Of a stretch of 64,000 bases of DNA, positions 8,951-16,826 are shown in pieces (the stretch's first letter is position 1; every line of letters begins with the position of its first letter). The stretch is from positions 1 to 64,000 of the forward strand of contig CAYRVX010000014.1 in NCBI GenBank assembly GCA_964427875.1, read 5' to 3'. The notes below the pieces were generated by a model. That model was not told the origin of the DNA. It made no database searches and saw only the letters and a program-made list of their open reading frames with translations. The position numbers and the translations under genes were made by a program. Source of the DNA: CAYRVX01 sp964427875 (lineage in GTDB: Bacteria; Planctomycetota; Phycisphaerae; SM23-33).

Positions 8951-9241
8951 ATGGCTAACGCCGCAACGATCCATCGCAAACGCCTTCTCGTCACCGGGCA
9001 GGTGCAGGGGGTGGGGTTTCGCCCGTTCGTCTATCGACTGGCGGCGGAGATGAACCTGACCGGCTGGGTGCTCAATGACGCCTCCGGCGTGACCATCGAG
9101 GTGCAGGGGGCGCCGGCGGCCGTGGGCGCCTTCGGCGGACGGCTGCGGACGGACCTGCCGCGGCTGGCCCGGATCGCCACCCGCCGCCAGATGGACGCCG
9201 AACTCAGGCGTCAGGCGCCGATTGCCTCCAGCAGATTGTAG
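8951..9241 (+). pseudogene. Truncated duplicate of the hypF 5' end (acylphosphatase domain only)
   Basis: The 287 bases at 8915-9201 match 12086-12373 at the start of intact hypF, including the TAGAAT box ahead of the start codon. In the coding part I count about 11 differences in some 217 bases, many silent. The frame is still open and would give 96 residues carrying LLVTGQVQGVGFRPFVYRL, the acylphosphatase signature, then 13 foreign residues before TAG at 9239. Homology stops at 9201, ten bases before the stop codon of the minus-strand gene at 9211. It is best read as a left-over of an insertion or duplication event. A free-standing acylphosphatase product is possible but unsupported. Confidence 0.8.
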
Positions 9242-9744
9242 GAGATGTCGTAGACGTCGCCTGCGGAGTATTCCATCCCGAACTTGGGAGTCCAGTACCG
9301 TCCGTGCGCCAGCCAGTGTCGTAGATTCAATGCCCCATTGAAATCGCCAACAGCCCCCCTCGTCTCAGGGGCGAGCTGTTTCCATGCCTCCAGAATGTCG
9401 TCCCGCAAGCTGACCTCGTGTCCTTGCTTCTTGTATAGCTGACGGAAGTGCCTGGAGACGTCGTCCTTCCTGCGTTCGTAGACCCTGTTCAGGAAATCCA
9501 ACCGAATGGCCGCCTCAACCGCGGCAAGCAGGTCCAGCATGGCAAGGTAATCGAGTTCCCCAAAGAACTCGTCGATCTCTTCGATGCTCATCCCGAAGAA
9601 GATGGGGTCGGACGCGGGACGGTCGCTACGCAGCTCATCCAGCACCTCGCTCCTCTTCCGGCGCGACAGCCTGGACTGGACCTCGTACCAGTCCCATATC
9701 GCCTGGATCGTCTTCTGTTTCCCTGAGAGCGGAACGCGTTTCAT
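9211..9744 (-). CDS. Putative HEPN-domain protein (toxin/RNase candidate)
   Basis: 177 residues, almost entirely helical. Near the C-terminus GALNLRHWLAHGRYW holds Arg-x4-His, the catalytic-type motif of HEPN RNases, in the usual place between two helices, preceded by a segment rich in acidic residues (EEIDEFFGELDYLAMLDLLAAVEAAIR). HEPN proteins in small accessory operons are often ribonuclease toxins or abortive-infection effectors. Its start overlaps the stop of the upstream gene (9741-10196) by four bases, so the two should be translationally coupled and may form a toxin/partner pair. The product of the partner gene is not recognisable. Assignment is by motif and context only. Confidence 0.6.
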   Translation of the reverse strand: MKRVPLSGKQKTIQAIWDWYEVQSRLSRRKRSEVLDELRSDRPASDPIFFGMSIEEIDEFFGELDYLAMLDLLAAVEAAIRLDFLNRVYERRKDDVSRHFRQLYKKQGHEVSLRDDILEAWKQLAPETRGAVGDFNGALNLRHWLAHGRYWTPKFGMEYSAGDVYDISYNLLEAIGA

Positions 9745-10196
9745 CCCCGCATGACTTCCTTCAGGGCCGTCAAGAGGGAATCCTCATCAAGCGGCACGAT
9801 CTTCAACGTCGGGGTCCGCGCCTCGACGATGCCCCAGCCTTGCTCCGGCTGGAGGACGATCGTCTTCTCACCCATGTCTCCGACCAGGTCAATTCTCCCC
9901 GATGCCCCGACGATGTTCATCCCCTTCGGCAGGAACGAAACCCTCTCATCTCCGACGACAAGCACAAGCTCCGGAACCTCGTACGGGCCAATGTACTCCT
10001 CAATAACTGTCCTCTGGCGGTAACGGATCTTTACAAGGTCCTCACTGATAGGCCCCGCCAGGTAGTCCTCCTTGACCTTCTTGTAGAGGTTGTCGATGGC
10101 TTGGACCCAGGCTTCCTTCCTGGCCTGCCAGTCGACGTCTTCGCCGGACTTCGACTTCTTCTGTCGGAAGAACTCCTTCAGTGCCTCGTTAGCCAT
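9741..10196 (-). CDS. Unknown protein coupled to the HEPN gene
   Basis: 151 residues from the ATG at 10196 (MANEALKEFFRQK); the frame is open seven codons further but that start is less natural. The N-terminal 60 residues are charged and helical; the rest looks like mixed beta strands (VPELVLVVGDERVSFLP, GRIDLVGDMGEKTIVLQ). I see no catalytic motif, signal peptide or membrane segment. It lies directly upstream of the HEPN-like gene with a four-base overlap, so a role as partner or inhibitor of that protein is plausible. I do not recognise the family. Confidence 0.6.
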   Translation of the reverse strand: MANEALKEFFRQKKSKSGEDVDWQARKEAWVQAIDNLYKKVKEDYLAGPISEDLVKIRYRQRTVIEEYIGPYEVPELVLVVGDERVSFLPKGMNIVGASGRIDLVGDMGEKTIVLQPEQGWGIVEARTPTLKIVPLDEDSLLTALKEVMRG

Positions 10197-10237
10197 GGCC
10201 GTTCTCCCAAAGGGCATCAGGCGCGCCGTTACACCAG

Positions 10238-10432
10238 TCAGTCCCTCCCTCCGCCTATATCGTACACCTTCAGCGTCCGGTTGTCGCCGCGGAAAACCGC
10301 AACGTGACCGGGGACGAACGCTCCAACGGCCCGTCTTGCCCCACGCACCTGCTTCACGTCATTCCCGGATAGGCCAAAACGTAGCAGAAGGTATCGAAGT
10401 AAATGGCTGAACCGCCGGAGCCACGATGCCAT
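10238..10432 (-). CDS. Possible small ORF, doubtful
   Basis: A 64-residue frame from the ATG at 10432 would fit neatly between the genes at 10440 and 10196 on the same strand. Its N-terminal 15 or so codons, however, are the antisense of a short hypF-leader copy (10381-10420), and no motif is visible in the product. It could be a small operon member or an accident of the scar sequence. Confidence 0.25.
   Translation of the reverse strand: MASWLRRFSHLLRYLLLRFGLSGNDVKQVRGARRAVGAFVPGHVAVFRGDNRTLKVYDIGGGRD
10381..10420 (+). repeat. Short third copy of the hypF leader and start codon
   Basis: Aligned with 12101-12140, ahead of and including the hypF start, these 40 bases show six mismatches by my count and keep the ATGGCTGA start. 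Similarity fades right after. The copy sits between two groups of minus-strand accessory genes. Confidence 0.6.
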
Positions 10433-10439
10433 CACGCTT

Positions 10440-11267
10440 TCAGAAGATCGCAAGCAAGAGTGCCGTGACGATCCCGATGGCAAACACAAGTCCGATCAGC
10501 CCACTCAAGCATCCTGTCTTAGGCTTGCTCGGCCTGGTGGGGCGGCGCTGTTGCCCCAGGTCTGCGACCGGCTGAACGGATGATGTGGAGGCAGCGCGCC
10601 TCAGTCCCAGGCGCTCCCCTACGAGCGAGACCGCACACTTGAACGCAGCAGTCCGGATGCTCCCACCCTCGTGAACCGATCCGTCCGGTGCCGTCCACTG
10701 CCCAAACCATATGAGCTCGCGTCCCTCGTACCGGCGAATCGACCGCATCGTCGAGGTGTCGGCGACCAGTTCGGCAGCGATCTCTCGAACAACAACCGAA
10801 TCCGGACCGGTGGCGCGGGGGTGGTCTTTGCCTCCACGCACCAAATGCCGACACACCCGGTACACGAACCAAGCCGCCAGGTCTTCCTCTCTACCAGGCT
10901 TTTTCAGGGAGGCGGCAATCTGGTCGAACAACGCTCGCTTACCGACATACCGCGTCGTCTCGACGCCAAGCCACTCCGCGAACCCCCTGTGTCGCTGTGA
11001 GGCCGGCCTATCGTGCGACAAGTGGCAGTCCAGCAGGTCGCTCATTTCCTTCTTTGTGATTGCCTGGGGGAAACGCAGACCCAAGTCCCGGGCATAGGAT
11101 AGCTGTCTCTCTGTTGCCGGTTCCTCGGGCAGGCGCTTCACCTCCTCAACCACTGTCCCGTCCTTCCGTGCCTTGGCGACCGCTGCGGCCTCGGTCGGAG
11201 CAATGTAAGCGCGCTTGCGAGCGCGATGCGATTCGCGCCCATGCCCAGTGACCTCAAACCGTGGCAT
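10440..11267 (-). CDS. Unknown protein with C-terminal membrane anchor
   Basis: 275 residues. Residues about 50-85 contain EPATERQLSYARDLGLRFP and then AITKKEMSDLLD, a short module seen in various bacterial and phage-linked proteins next to other domains, without a firm function. The middle (FDQIAASLKKPGREEDLAAWFVYRV) is helical. The last 20 residues, LSGLIGLVFAIGIVTALLLA, form one membrane helix with nothing after it, so the protein is probably tail-anchored with its body in the cytoplasm. It belongs to the accessory stretch between the hypF copies. I do not recognise the family. Confidence 0.6.
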   Translation of the reverse strand: MPRFEVTGHGRESHRARKRAYIAPTEAAAVAKARKDGTVVEEVKRLPEEPATERQLSYARDLGLRFPQAITKKEMSDLLDCHLSHDRPASQRHRGFAEWLGVETTRYVGKRALFDQIAASLKKPGREEDLAAWFVYRVCRHLVRGGKDHPRATGPDSVVVREIAAELVADTSTMRSIRRYEGRELIWFGQWTAPDGSVHEGGSIRTAAFKCAVSLVGERLGLRRAASTSSVQPVADLGQQRRPTRPSKPKTGCLSGLIGLVFAIGIVTALLLAIF

Positions 11268-11380
11268 TCTCGTTCCCCTTTCTCACTGTACCGATCCCGA
11301 AGTAGGCAGAGGGCACATGGCCCATTGTCGACCCGCGCATGTTTCCCGCCCGACATCGGTTCCACCGTTCCTCGCACGTT

Positions 11381-11632
11381 TCAGCGGTCAGCAAGGATGT
11401 CGTCGGCTGTCACGCCGAAGGCGTACTTGATTCTTGCCAGGTGGCAGGGCAGCAGCTCGTCGCCGCGCCGGGTGCAGAAACGATGTCCCAGCCGGACGGT
11501 CTGCCTTTTGCGCCGGGGGTCGTGATTGCGGGGCGCTATGACGATCTTGTCCCCGCCCTGGGTCCGGATCTTGTACCCGTGCCGGCGGAAGTACCTTTCG
11601 GCGTTGCCCCACTTGACGGTTCTTTTGCTCAT
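11381..11632 (-). CDS. HicA-like toxin candidate
   Basis: 83 residues from the ATG at 11632. The N-terminal half, AERYFRRHGYKIRTQGGDKIVIAP, resembles the double-stranded-RNA-binding-like fold of HicA mRNA interferases (helix, then two strands). The catalytic His that normally follows the Gly-Ser turn is not at its usual place; GGDKIVIA stands there. The C-terminal half (RRGDELLPCHLARIKYAFGV) has a His of its own. The gene overlaps the upstream HicB-like gene by four bases. The order antitoxin then toxin and the short length fit a HicBA-type pair, but the sequence match is only partial. Confidence 0.5.
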   Translation of the reverse strand: MSKRTVKWGNAERYFRRHGYKIRTQGGDKIVIAPRNHDPRRKRQTVRLGHRFCTRRGDELLPCHLARIKYAFGVTADDILADR

Positions 11633-12006
11633 GCCGGGGCCGTCTCGAGCTCGGCCCGGAACCGCTTTTGTCGGTTTGGTGCGATCTTGACCTCGATGTC
11701 GGGCCATTCGCCGTGGACCATCTTGTGAGCGATCTCGTAGAGCTCGCGGGGCAGGGCCTGGGCGGACTGCGCCTTTTTCTGGATGGCGGGCGGCGCTTCA
11801 CGCAGTGTGGCGATGCTGGGGTCCCCGGCCGCCAGGTCGGCCAGTTCCTGAAGGGCGATCATGAGGTCCGCCAAGGCGCGGACGACACAATCGCCGGTCC
11901 CGATCTGGTCGGTGTGGAGCCCGTGAGCGATCCAGCATCCATCCTCTCTGGAGTAGTAGATGACGCAGGCATCGTGCGCCTTCTTGCCCCTGTGCCTCTT
12001 CGACAT
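11629..12006 (-). CDS. HicB-like antitoxin candidate
   Basis: 125 residues. The first half, ACVIYYSREDGCWIAHGL followed by GDCVVRALADLMIALQEL, has the HicB pattern: a strand with a DG turn, a strand, then a helix with the ALA-x-L-x-x-AL signature. The C-terminal half is charged and could bind DNA or the toxin, but no clear ribbon-helix-helix or helix-turn-helix is visible. It precedes and overlaps the HicA-like gene by four bases. It lies 117 bases from the start of hypF on the opposite strand, so the two transcripts diverge from this gap. Confidence 0.5.
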   Translation of the reverse strand: MSKRHRGKKAHDACVIYYSREDGCWIAHGLHTDQIGTGDCVVRALADLMIALQELADLAAGDPSIATLREAPPAIQKKAQSAQALPRELYEIAHKMVHGEWPDIEVKIAPNRQKRFRAELETAPA

Positions 12007-12122
12007 CGCTCACCTCCCAAGCTGCCCGTCCCTGGCGCCCGAAACTCATTATATGGCGTGGCAACGGGACGGTCAATCCTCCCTCTCGATACGCTAGAAT
12101 GTAGCACGAGGTGTCGAAGTGA

Positions 12123-14465
12123 ATGGCTGAAACGCGGGAGCTACATCGCGAGCGGCTTCTCGTCACCGGGCAGGTGCAGGGGGTCGGGTTTCGGCCGTAC
12201 GTCTATCGACTGGCGGCGGAGCTGAACCTGACCGGCTGGGTGCTCAATGACGCCTCCGGCGTGACCATCGAGGTGCAGGGGGCGCCGGCGGCCGTGAGCG
12301 CCTTCGGCGAGCGGCTCCGGACGGACCTGCCGCCGCTGGCCCGGATCGCCACCTGCCGCCGGATGGACGCCGAGGTCATGGTCGGCGAGAAGCGATTCGA
12401 GATCCACCCCTCCGAAGGCGGCGAGCTGACCGACGCCCAGGTCACCGTGGACACGGCCACGTGCGACGACTGCCTCCGCGAGATGAGGGATCCGGCCGAT
12501 CCGCGATACCGCTACCCGTTCATCAACTGTACGAACTGCGGGCCGCGGTACACGATCGTCCACCGCATCCCGTACGATCGGCCGAATACGACGATGACCG
12601 ACTTCGAGATGTGCCCGCTGTGCTCGGGGGAGTACTCCGATCCGTCCAATCGGCGTTTCCACGCCCAGCCGGTGGCGTGCCCGGCCTGCGGGCCGCAGGT
12701 CCGGCTGGTCGATCCCGAGGGCCGGCAGCTCCACGTCCGCGACGCCATCCGCGCCGCGGCCGACATGCTCCTGGACCGCAAGATCGTGGCCGTCAAGGGC
12801 CTCGGCGGCTTCCACCTGGCCTGCCGGGCGGACGACGAAGAAGTGGTCGGCCGCCTCCGCGAGCGGAAGCGCCGGGACGCCAAGCCGTTCGCACTGATGG
12901 TCCGCGACATGAAGCGGGCCCGCGAGCTGTGCGAGATCACGCCCGAGGCCGAGGCCCTGCTGGCCGGGCCGCTTCGGCCGATCGTCCTGCTGCCCAGGTG
13001 CGATCGCGATGCCCCGCCCGGCGTCTGCCGGGTCGCGCCGTCGGTGGCCTGCGGGCTCAACACGCTCGGGGTCATGCTGCCGTACACGCCGGTGCACCAC
13101 CTGCTGTTCGGCTGCGTCGATCTGCCGCTCGTGATGACGTCCGGCAATTACTCCGAGGAGCCGCTGGTCAAGGACGACGACGAGGCGATCTCGCGGCTGG
13201 CGGGCCTGGCCGACGCGCTGCTGCTGCACGACCGCCGCATCGAGCGCCGGCTGGACGACAGCGTCGTGCAGCTCACCGGGCGAGGGCGCCTGGGCGTGAT
13301 CCGCCGCGCCCGCGGCTACGCCCCCCAGCCGGTGCGGATCGACGTCCCCTCGTCCGCCGGCGGCATCCTGGCCGTCGGTGCGGAGCTCAAGAGCGCCGTG
13401 TGCCTGTACCGCGACGGGCGGGCGGTGCTGGGCGAGCACATCGGCGACCTCAAGGACGGGCGGACCTACCGCCACTTCATCGACACGATCCGGCACCTGG
13501 AGGAGCTGTTCGAGATCGTCCCCGAGACGATCGCGGCCGACCTGCACCCGCAGTACCTCTCGACGGAGTACGCGATGCGTCGCCACCGGGGCGAGCTTCC
13601 CGGGCGCCCGCCGGCGCGGCTGGTGCGGGTGCAGCACCACCACGCCCACGTGGCGTCGTGCCTGGCGGAGAACGGCCGCCGCGACGAGGCGATCGGCCTG
13701 GTGTGCGACGGCGTCGGGCACGGCGACGACGGGGCCGTGTGGGGCTGCGAGGTCTTTCGGGCCGACCTGCGGGCTTGTGAGCGGCTGGGGCACCTGCGTT
13801 ACACGCACCTGCCCGGCGGCGACCAGGCGGCGAAGGAGACGTACCGCCCGGCGCTGGCGGCGTTGTACGACGCGCTCGGCGAGGGGTGCCTCGATCATCC
13901 GGTGGTCGAGCGGCTGGCGGCGGACCGAGAGACGCTCGCCGAGACGCTGCAACTGCTGCGGACCGGGCTGAACAGCCCGCCGTCGAGCTCGCTGGGTCGC
14001 TGGTTCGACGCGGCGGCGGCCCTGTGCGGCCTGGCGGCGGCCAACCGCTACCAGGGCCAGGCGCCGATGCTGCTGGAGTCGGCCGCGGCCGCCGGCGTGG
14101 AAGAGGCCTACGAGTTTCGCCTCGAAGCCGGCGGCCCGTTCCAGATCGACCTCCGCCCGGCGGTGGTGCAACTGGCCGACGAGCTGGTCGGCGGCGCGGA
14201 GGTGGGCGTGGTGTCGGCGAAGTTCCACAACACGGTGGCGGCCTTCCTGCTGGCCGCGGCGCGGCGGGCGCGGGAGGCGACGGGTCTGGCCGTGGCGGCG
14301 CTCTCGGGCGGCTGCTTTGCCAACCGATACCTGACCGCCCGCCTGGTGGGGCTGCTGGAGGCCGACGGCTTCGAGGTGTTGACGCATCGCCGCGTCCCCA
14401 CCAACGACGGCGGCGTGGCGCTCGGCCAGGCCGTCGTAGCGGCGGCCAGGTCGGCGGGGCGTTGA
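12123..14465 (+). CDS. hypF: Carbamoyltransferase HypF, [NiFe]-hydrogenase maturation
   Basis: 780 residues, the normal length. HypF makes the carbamoyl group that becomes the cyanide ligands of the [NiFe] centre, using carbamoyl phosphate and ATP and passing it to HypE. Domains in order: acylphosphatase (10-100, QVQGVGFRPYVYRL); two zinc fingers with Cys114/117/136/139 and Cys164/167/186/189; YrdC-like domain (KGLGGFHLACRADD, about 215-400); Kae1-like carbamoyltransferase with VQHHHAHVASC and a C-terminal GGCFANRYL. No other hyp or hydrogenase genes are in the window. A TAGAAT box lies 22 bases before the start, and this 5' region is duplicated at 8915-9201 and partly at 10381-10420. Confidence 0.96.
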   Translation: MAETRELHRERLLVTGQVQGVGFRPYVYRLAAELNLTGWVLNDASGVTIEVQGAPAAVSAFGERLRTDLPPLARIATCRRMDAEVMVGEKRFEIHPSEGGELTDAQVTVDTATCDDCLREMRDPADPRYRYPFINCTNCGPRYTIVHRIPYDRPNTTMTDFEMCPLCSGEYSDPSNRRFHAQPVACPACGPQVRLVDPEGRQLHVRDAIRAAADMLLDRKIVAVKGLGGFHLACRADDEEVVGRLRERKRRDAKPFALMVRDMKRARELCEITPEAEALLAGPLRPIVLLPRCDRDAPPGVCRVAPSVACGLNTLGVMLPYTPVHHLLFGCVDLPLVMTSGNYSEEPLVKDDDEAISRLAGLADALLLHDRRIERRLDDSVVQLTGRGRLGVIRRARGYAPQPVRIDVPSSAGGILAVGAELKSAVCLYRDGRAVLGEHIGDLKDGRTYRHFIDTIRHLEELFEIVPETIAADLHPQYLSTEYAMRRHRGELPGRPPARLVRVQHHHAHVASCLAENGRRDEAIGLVCDGVGHGDDGAVWGCEVFRADLRACERLGHLRYTHLPGGDQAAKETYRPALAALYDALGEGCLDHPVVERLAADRETLAETLQLLRTGLNSPPSSSLGRWFDAAAALCGLAAANRYQGQAPMLLESAAAAGVEEAYEFRLEAGGPFQIDLRPAVVQLADELVGGAEVGVVSAKFHNTVAAFLLAAARRAREATGLAVAALSGGCFANRYLTARLVGLLEADGFEVLTHRRVPTNDGGVALGQAVVAAARSAGR

Positions 14466-14560
14466 CCGTCCGCCAAGCGGGGGCTATGATCCGAACCTTC
14501 AACAGTCAGGGAAAGGCGGCGATTGGGACGTTTCGTCGCAGCTTGGCGAAGGAGCATGGC

Positions 14561-15577
14561 ATGGCCAGCCAGCGTGCAGTCGTGGTGGGGGCGGGGGGCA
14601 TCGCAGGCGCGTGGTTTGAGCCGCTGATCAAGGAGAAGGTTCACGTCGCCGGCGTGGTGGATCTGGACGTCGATGCGGCCAGGCGGAGGATCGCGCGGTA
14701 CGAGCTGGACTGCCCGGCGTCGGCGGACCTGAAGGGCACGCTGAAGAAGACGCGGCCGGACTTCGTCGTGGACCTCACCACGCCGGAGGCGCACTGCGCG
14801 GTGACGTGCGCTGCCATGAAGGCCGGCTGCCACGTCGTCGGGGAGAAGCCGATGGCCTCGAGCATGGCCGAGGCGCGGCGGATGGTCCGCGCGTCCGAGG
14901 CGACGGGCAGGATGTACATGGTCAGCCAGTCGCGGCGCTGGAGCGAGCTGCACGAGGCCGTCCGGCGCGCGGTCACGGGCGGGAGGATCGGCCGGCTGAC
15001 CACGATCAACTGCGACTTCTACATCGGCGCGCACTTCGGCGGCTTTCGCGACGAGATGAAAAGCCCGCTGATCCTCGACATGTCGATCCACCACTTCGAC
15101 CTGTGCCGCTTCATGACCGCCGCCGAGCCGGTCGCGGTGTACGCCAGGGAGTTCAACCCGGCCGGGTCGTGGTACGCCGGCGACGTCTCGGCCGCGTGCG
15201 TCTTCGAGATGTCCGACGGCGTGATCTTCACCTACGGCGGGAGCTGGTGCTCGGAGGGCTGCCACACGAGCTGGAACGGCGACTGGCGGTTCATCGGCGA
15301 GAAGGGCACGCTGATCTACGAGAAGGACCGCCAGCCGTACGGGCAGGTCGTCGCGGGCAGGACGGGCTTTCACCGCAAGCTCCGCGACATCCAGGCGCCC
15401 AGGGCGAAGGTGAAACACAGCGGCATGCGCGGGGCGCTCCGCGAGATGCTCGCGTTCCTACGGACGGGCAGGCGTCCGCAGACGGAATGCCACGACAACA
15501 TCAAGTCGCTGGCGATGGTCTTCGCGGTGATCGAGTCGGCCCGGAAGAAACGGCGCGTGCCGGTGAAGGCGATGTGA
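14561..15577 (+). CDS. Gfo/Idh/MocA family oxidoreductase
   Basis: 338 residues from the ATG at 14561, preceded by AAGGAG at 14549-14554; the frame is open far upstream inside hypF. The N-terminal Rossmann fold starts AVVVGAGGIAGAWFEPL, and EKPMASSMAEARRMV is the family's conserved Lys-Pro segment. The motif DMSIHHFDLCRF holds the pair of His residues typical of the active site. Such enzymes oxidise or reduce sugars, inositols and sugar nucleotides with NAD(P). The substrate is not evident; the nearby glycoside hydrolases suggest a sugar or sugar acid. There is no Tat leader, so the protein is cytoplasmic. Confidence 0.9.
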   Translation: MASQRAVVVGAGGIAGAWFEPLIKEKVHVAGVVDLDVDAARRRIARYELDCPASADLKGTLKKTRPDFVVDLTTPEAHCAVTCAAMKAGCHVVGEKPMASSMAEARRMVRASEATGRMYMVSQSRRWSELHEAVRRAVTGGRIGRLTTINCDFYIGAHFGGFRDEMKSPLILDMSIHHFDLCRFMTAAEPVAVYAREFNPAGSWYAGDVSAACVFEMSDGVIFTYGGSWCSEGCHTSWNGDWRFIGEKGTLIYEKDRQPYGQVVAGRTGFHRKLRDIQAPRAKVKHSGMRGALREMLAFLRTGRRPQTECHDNIKSLAMVFAVIESARKKRRVPVKAM

Positions 15578-15584
15578 GCGGGCG

Positions 15585-15932
15585 CTATCGTGGTGGCCGG
15601 CGGCGGACGTGAACGGCGAGGCGCTTTCTGGGGCGCTCGTCGTCGTCTTCGTCGCGGTCGGCCTCGGTGACTTCGGCTTCGTAGACGCTCTCGGCGCCCG
15701 ACCGCCGGCGGAGGAAGCGGCGAACGGCCCATTTCAGCCTGAAGTACACCAGTACCAGCACCCCCAGCAGGACGATCCCCAGCGCCACGCCGAGCGCCAG
15801 CCCCAGCAGCGGCCAGAGGAGTATGCCGGCCAGGACCGGGAGGCCCACGAGGAGCAGCGCCCGGCCCAGGCAGCCGAGGACCGCCTGCGGCTGGAGGTTC
15901 ACCTCCCGGCGGATGTCAACGCGGCGTCTCAC
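15585..15932 (-). CDS. Small membrane protein, function unknown
   Basis: 115 residues with a GTG start at 15932; an inner GTG eleven codons later, after GGGAGG, is an alternative. A long hydrophobic stretch from about residue 24 to 63 (ALLLVGLPVLAGILLWPLL, then LALGVALGIVLLGVLVLVYF) gives two membrane helices. A basic cytoplasmic tail with an acidic patch (EADRDEDDDE) follows. The GTG start overlaps the TGA of the toxin remnant upstream (GTGA), so the two were probably cotranscribed. It converges on the oxidoreductase gene with a seven-base gap. Confidence 0.6.
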   Translation of the reverse strand: MRRRVDIRREVNLQPQAVLGCLGRALLLVGLPVLAGILLWPLLGLALGVALGIVLLGVLVLVYFRLKWAVRRFLRRRSGAESVYEAEVTEADRDEDDDERPRKRLAVHVRRRPPR

Positions 15933-16042
15933 CTGGCGTCTCTCGCCGCGGTCTGCTGATCCACCGTGTCGGCTTCGTGTCCCTGTGAGGCCAGAACATC
16001 CACCAGGCGAGTAGGTAAGTTCTCATCGATCTTGATGCGCAT
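15929..16042 (-). pseudogene. N-terminal remnant of a DUF5615 PIN-like toxin
   Basis: A 37-codon frame starts at the ATG at 16042, inside the end of the DUF433 gene. It reads MRIKIDENLPTRLVDVLASQ, then GHEADTV, and stops at 15929. This is the recognisable start of DUF5615 PIN-like toxins, including the first catalytic Asp (Asp6). The usual product is roughly 110-120 residues; the rest, with the other acidic residues, is missing. DUF433/DUF5615 pairs normally overlap in just this way, so this is a toxin cut off after its first quarter. The stop overlaps the GTG of the next membrane-protein gene. Confidence 0.7.
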
Positions 16043-16289
16043 GGATGCTCGGCGTACTGGGGATGGGGAGGTCCTCCTCGGTGGAGGCGGCCGCGAAGGC
16101 GATCACGGCGCGGACGTCTTCTTCTGTTAGCGTGGGGAAGTCCGAGAGGATCTCATCGACCGTGGCGCCTTCGGCCAGGCTGGCGAGGACGGTCCGCAGC
16201 GTAACGCGTGTCCCCTTGATAACAGGCTGCCCGGCACATCGCTTTGGATCGCGTACAATGCGCCGCTCGTAGTCGATGACGCGTCCCAT
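16023..16289 (-). CDS. DUF433 family antitoxin
   Basis: 88 residues. The sequence RDPKRCAGQPVIKGTRVTLRTVLASLAEG and then DEILSDFPTLTEEDVRAVIAFAA is the full DUF433 signature, a helical DNA-binding-type antitoxin domain. DUF433 proteins are antitoxins for PIN-type RNase toxins and usually repress their own operon. The C-terminal end overlaps a toxin gene that is truncated after 37 codons, so the antitoxin appears to have outlived its toxin or acts in trans on another copy. Confidence 0.88.
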   Translation of the reverse strand: MGRVIDYERRIVRDPKRCAGQPVIKGTRVTLRTVLASLAEGATVDEILSDFPTLTEEDVRAVIAFAAASTEEDLPIPSTPSIHAHQDR

Positions 16290-16526
16290 TCGGAATCACT
16301 CCTCTTCTGGCCGGCCACCGACCATTATACGTGAAATGCCCTCGTCCGCCCGCGCGATTTGACACGAATGCCCCGCTTGGTCGTGCGGCACTTCGACGGC
16401 GGCCTGCACGCCCGCGGACCCGGCGGATGGGGCGTACGGAGGCGCGTCCACGGTGGAATCAGCATGGACGGCGGGGGGGGCCGATCCTGTCGAGGACGGC
16501 GCCCGGTGCCTCGCCGATCGGCCGGG

Positions 16527-16733
16527 TCACCCGGTGAAGGGAGAGGCGAAGAAGCCGAGCAGCCCGGCCCCGATCGCGCTGGAGGCCGCGTAATTCACCC
16601 CGCCGCCCAGGGCCCGGGTGAGTCCGAACGCCAGCAGCATGCCGCCCACCGCCAGGACGACCCTTCTGGCCAGCTCGTGATGCCTCCGGACGTCCTGCCA
16701 AAGTTGCCTTGGTTCCGGGCGGTATTCAGCCAT
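16527..16733 (-). CDS. Small membrane protein, function unknown
   Basis: 68 residues from the ATG at 16733, chosen for the AGGAG seven bases upstream; the frame is open 14 codons further. A basic N-terminus (RRHHELARR) precedes one or two membrane helices, VVLAVGGMLLAFGLTRAL and NYAASSAIGAGLLGFFA. No family is recognised. It stands alone between the DUF433 gene and the HEAT-repeat gene on the same strand. Confidence 0.5.
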   Translation of the reverse strand: MAEYRPEPRQLWQDVRRHHELARRVVLAVGGMLLAFGLTRALGGGVNYAASSAIGAGLLGFFASPFTG

Positions 16734-16826
16734 GTCCCGACTCCTTCTTCTTCCGAGAAGCTCGCGTCGTTTCACCAGAAGCCGAGCCCGTCAGCCAAGG
16801 CCCTCAGGGCGGGTGGGCGTTGCGAA

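Noticed and set aside
8581..8994. Minus-strand frame over the nested inverted repeat
   Set aside because: Its sequence is the repeat read as protein.
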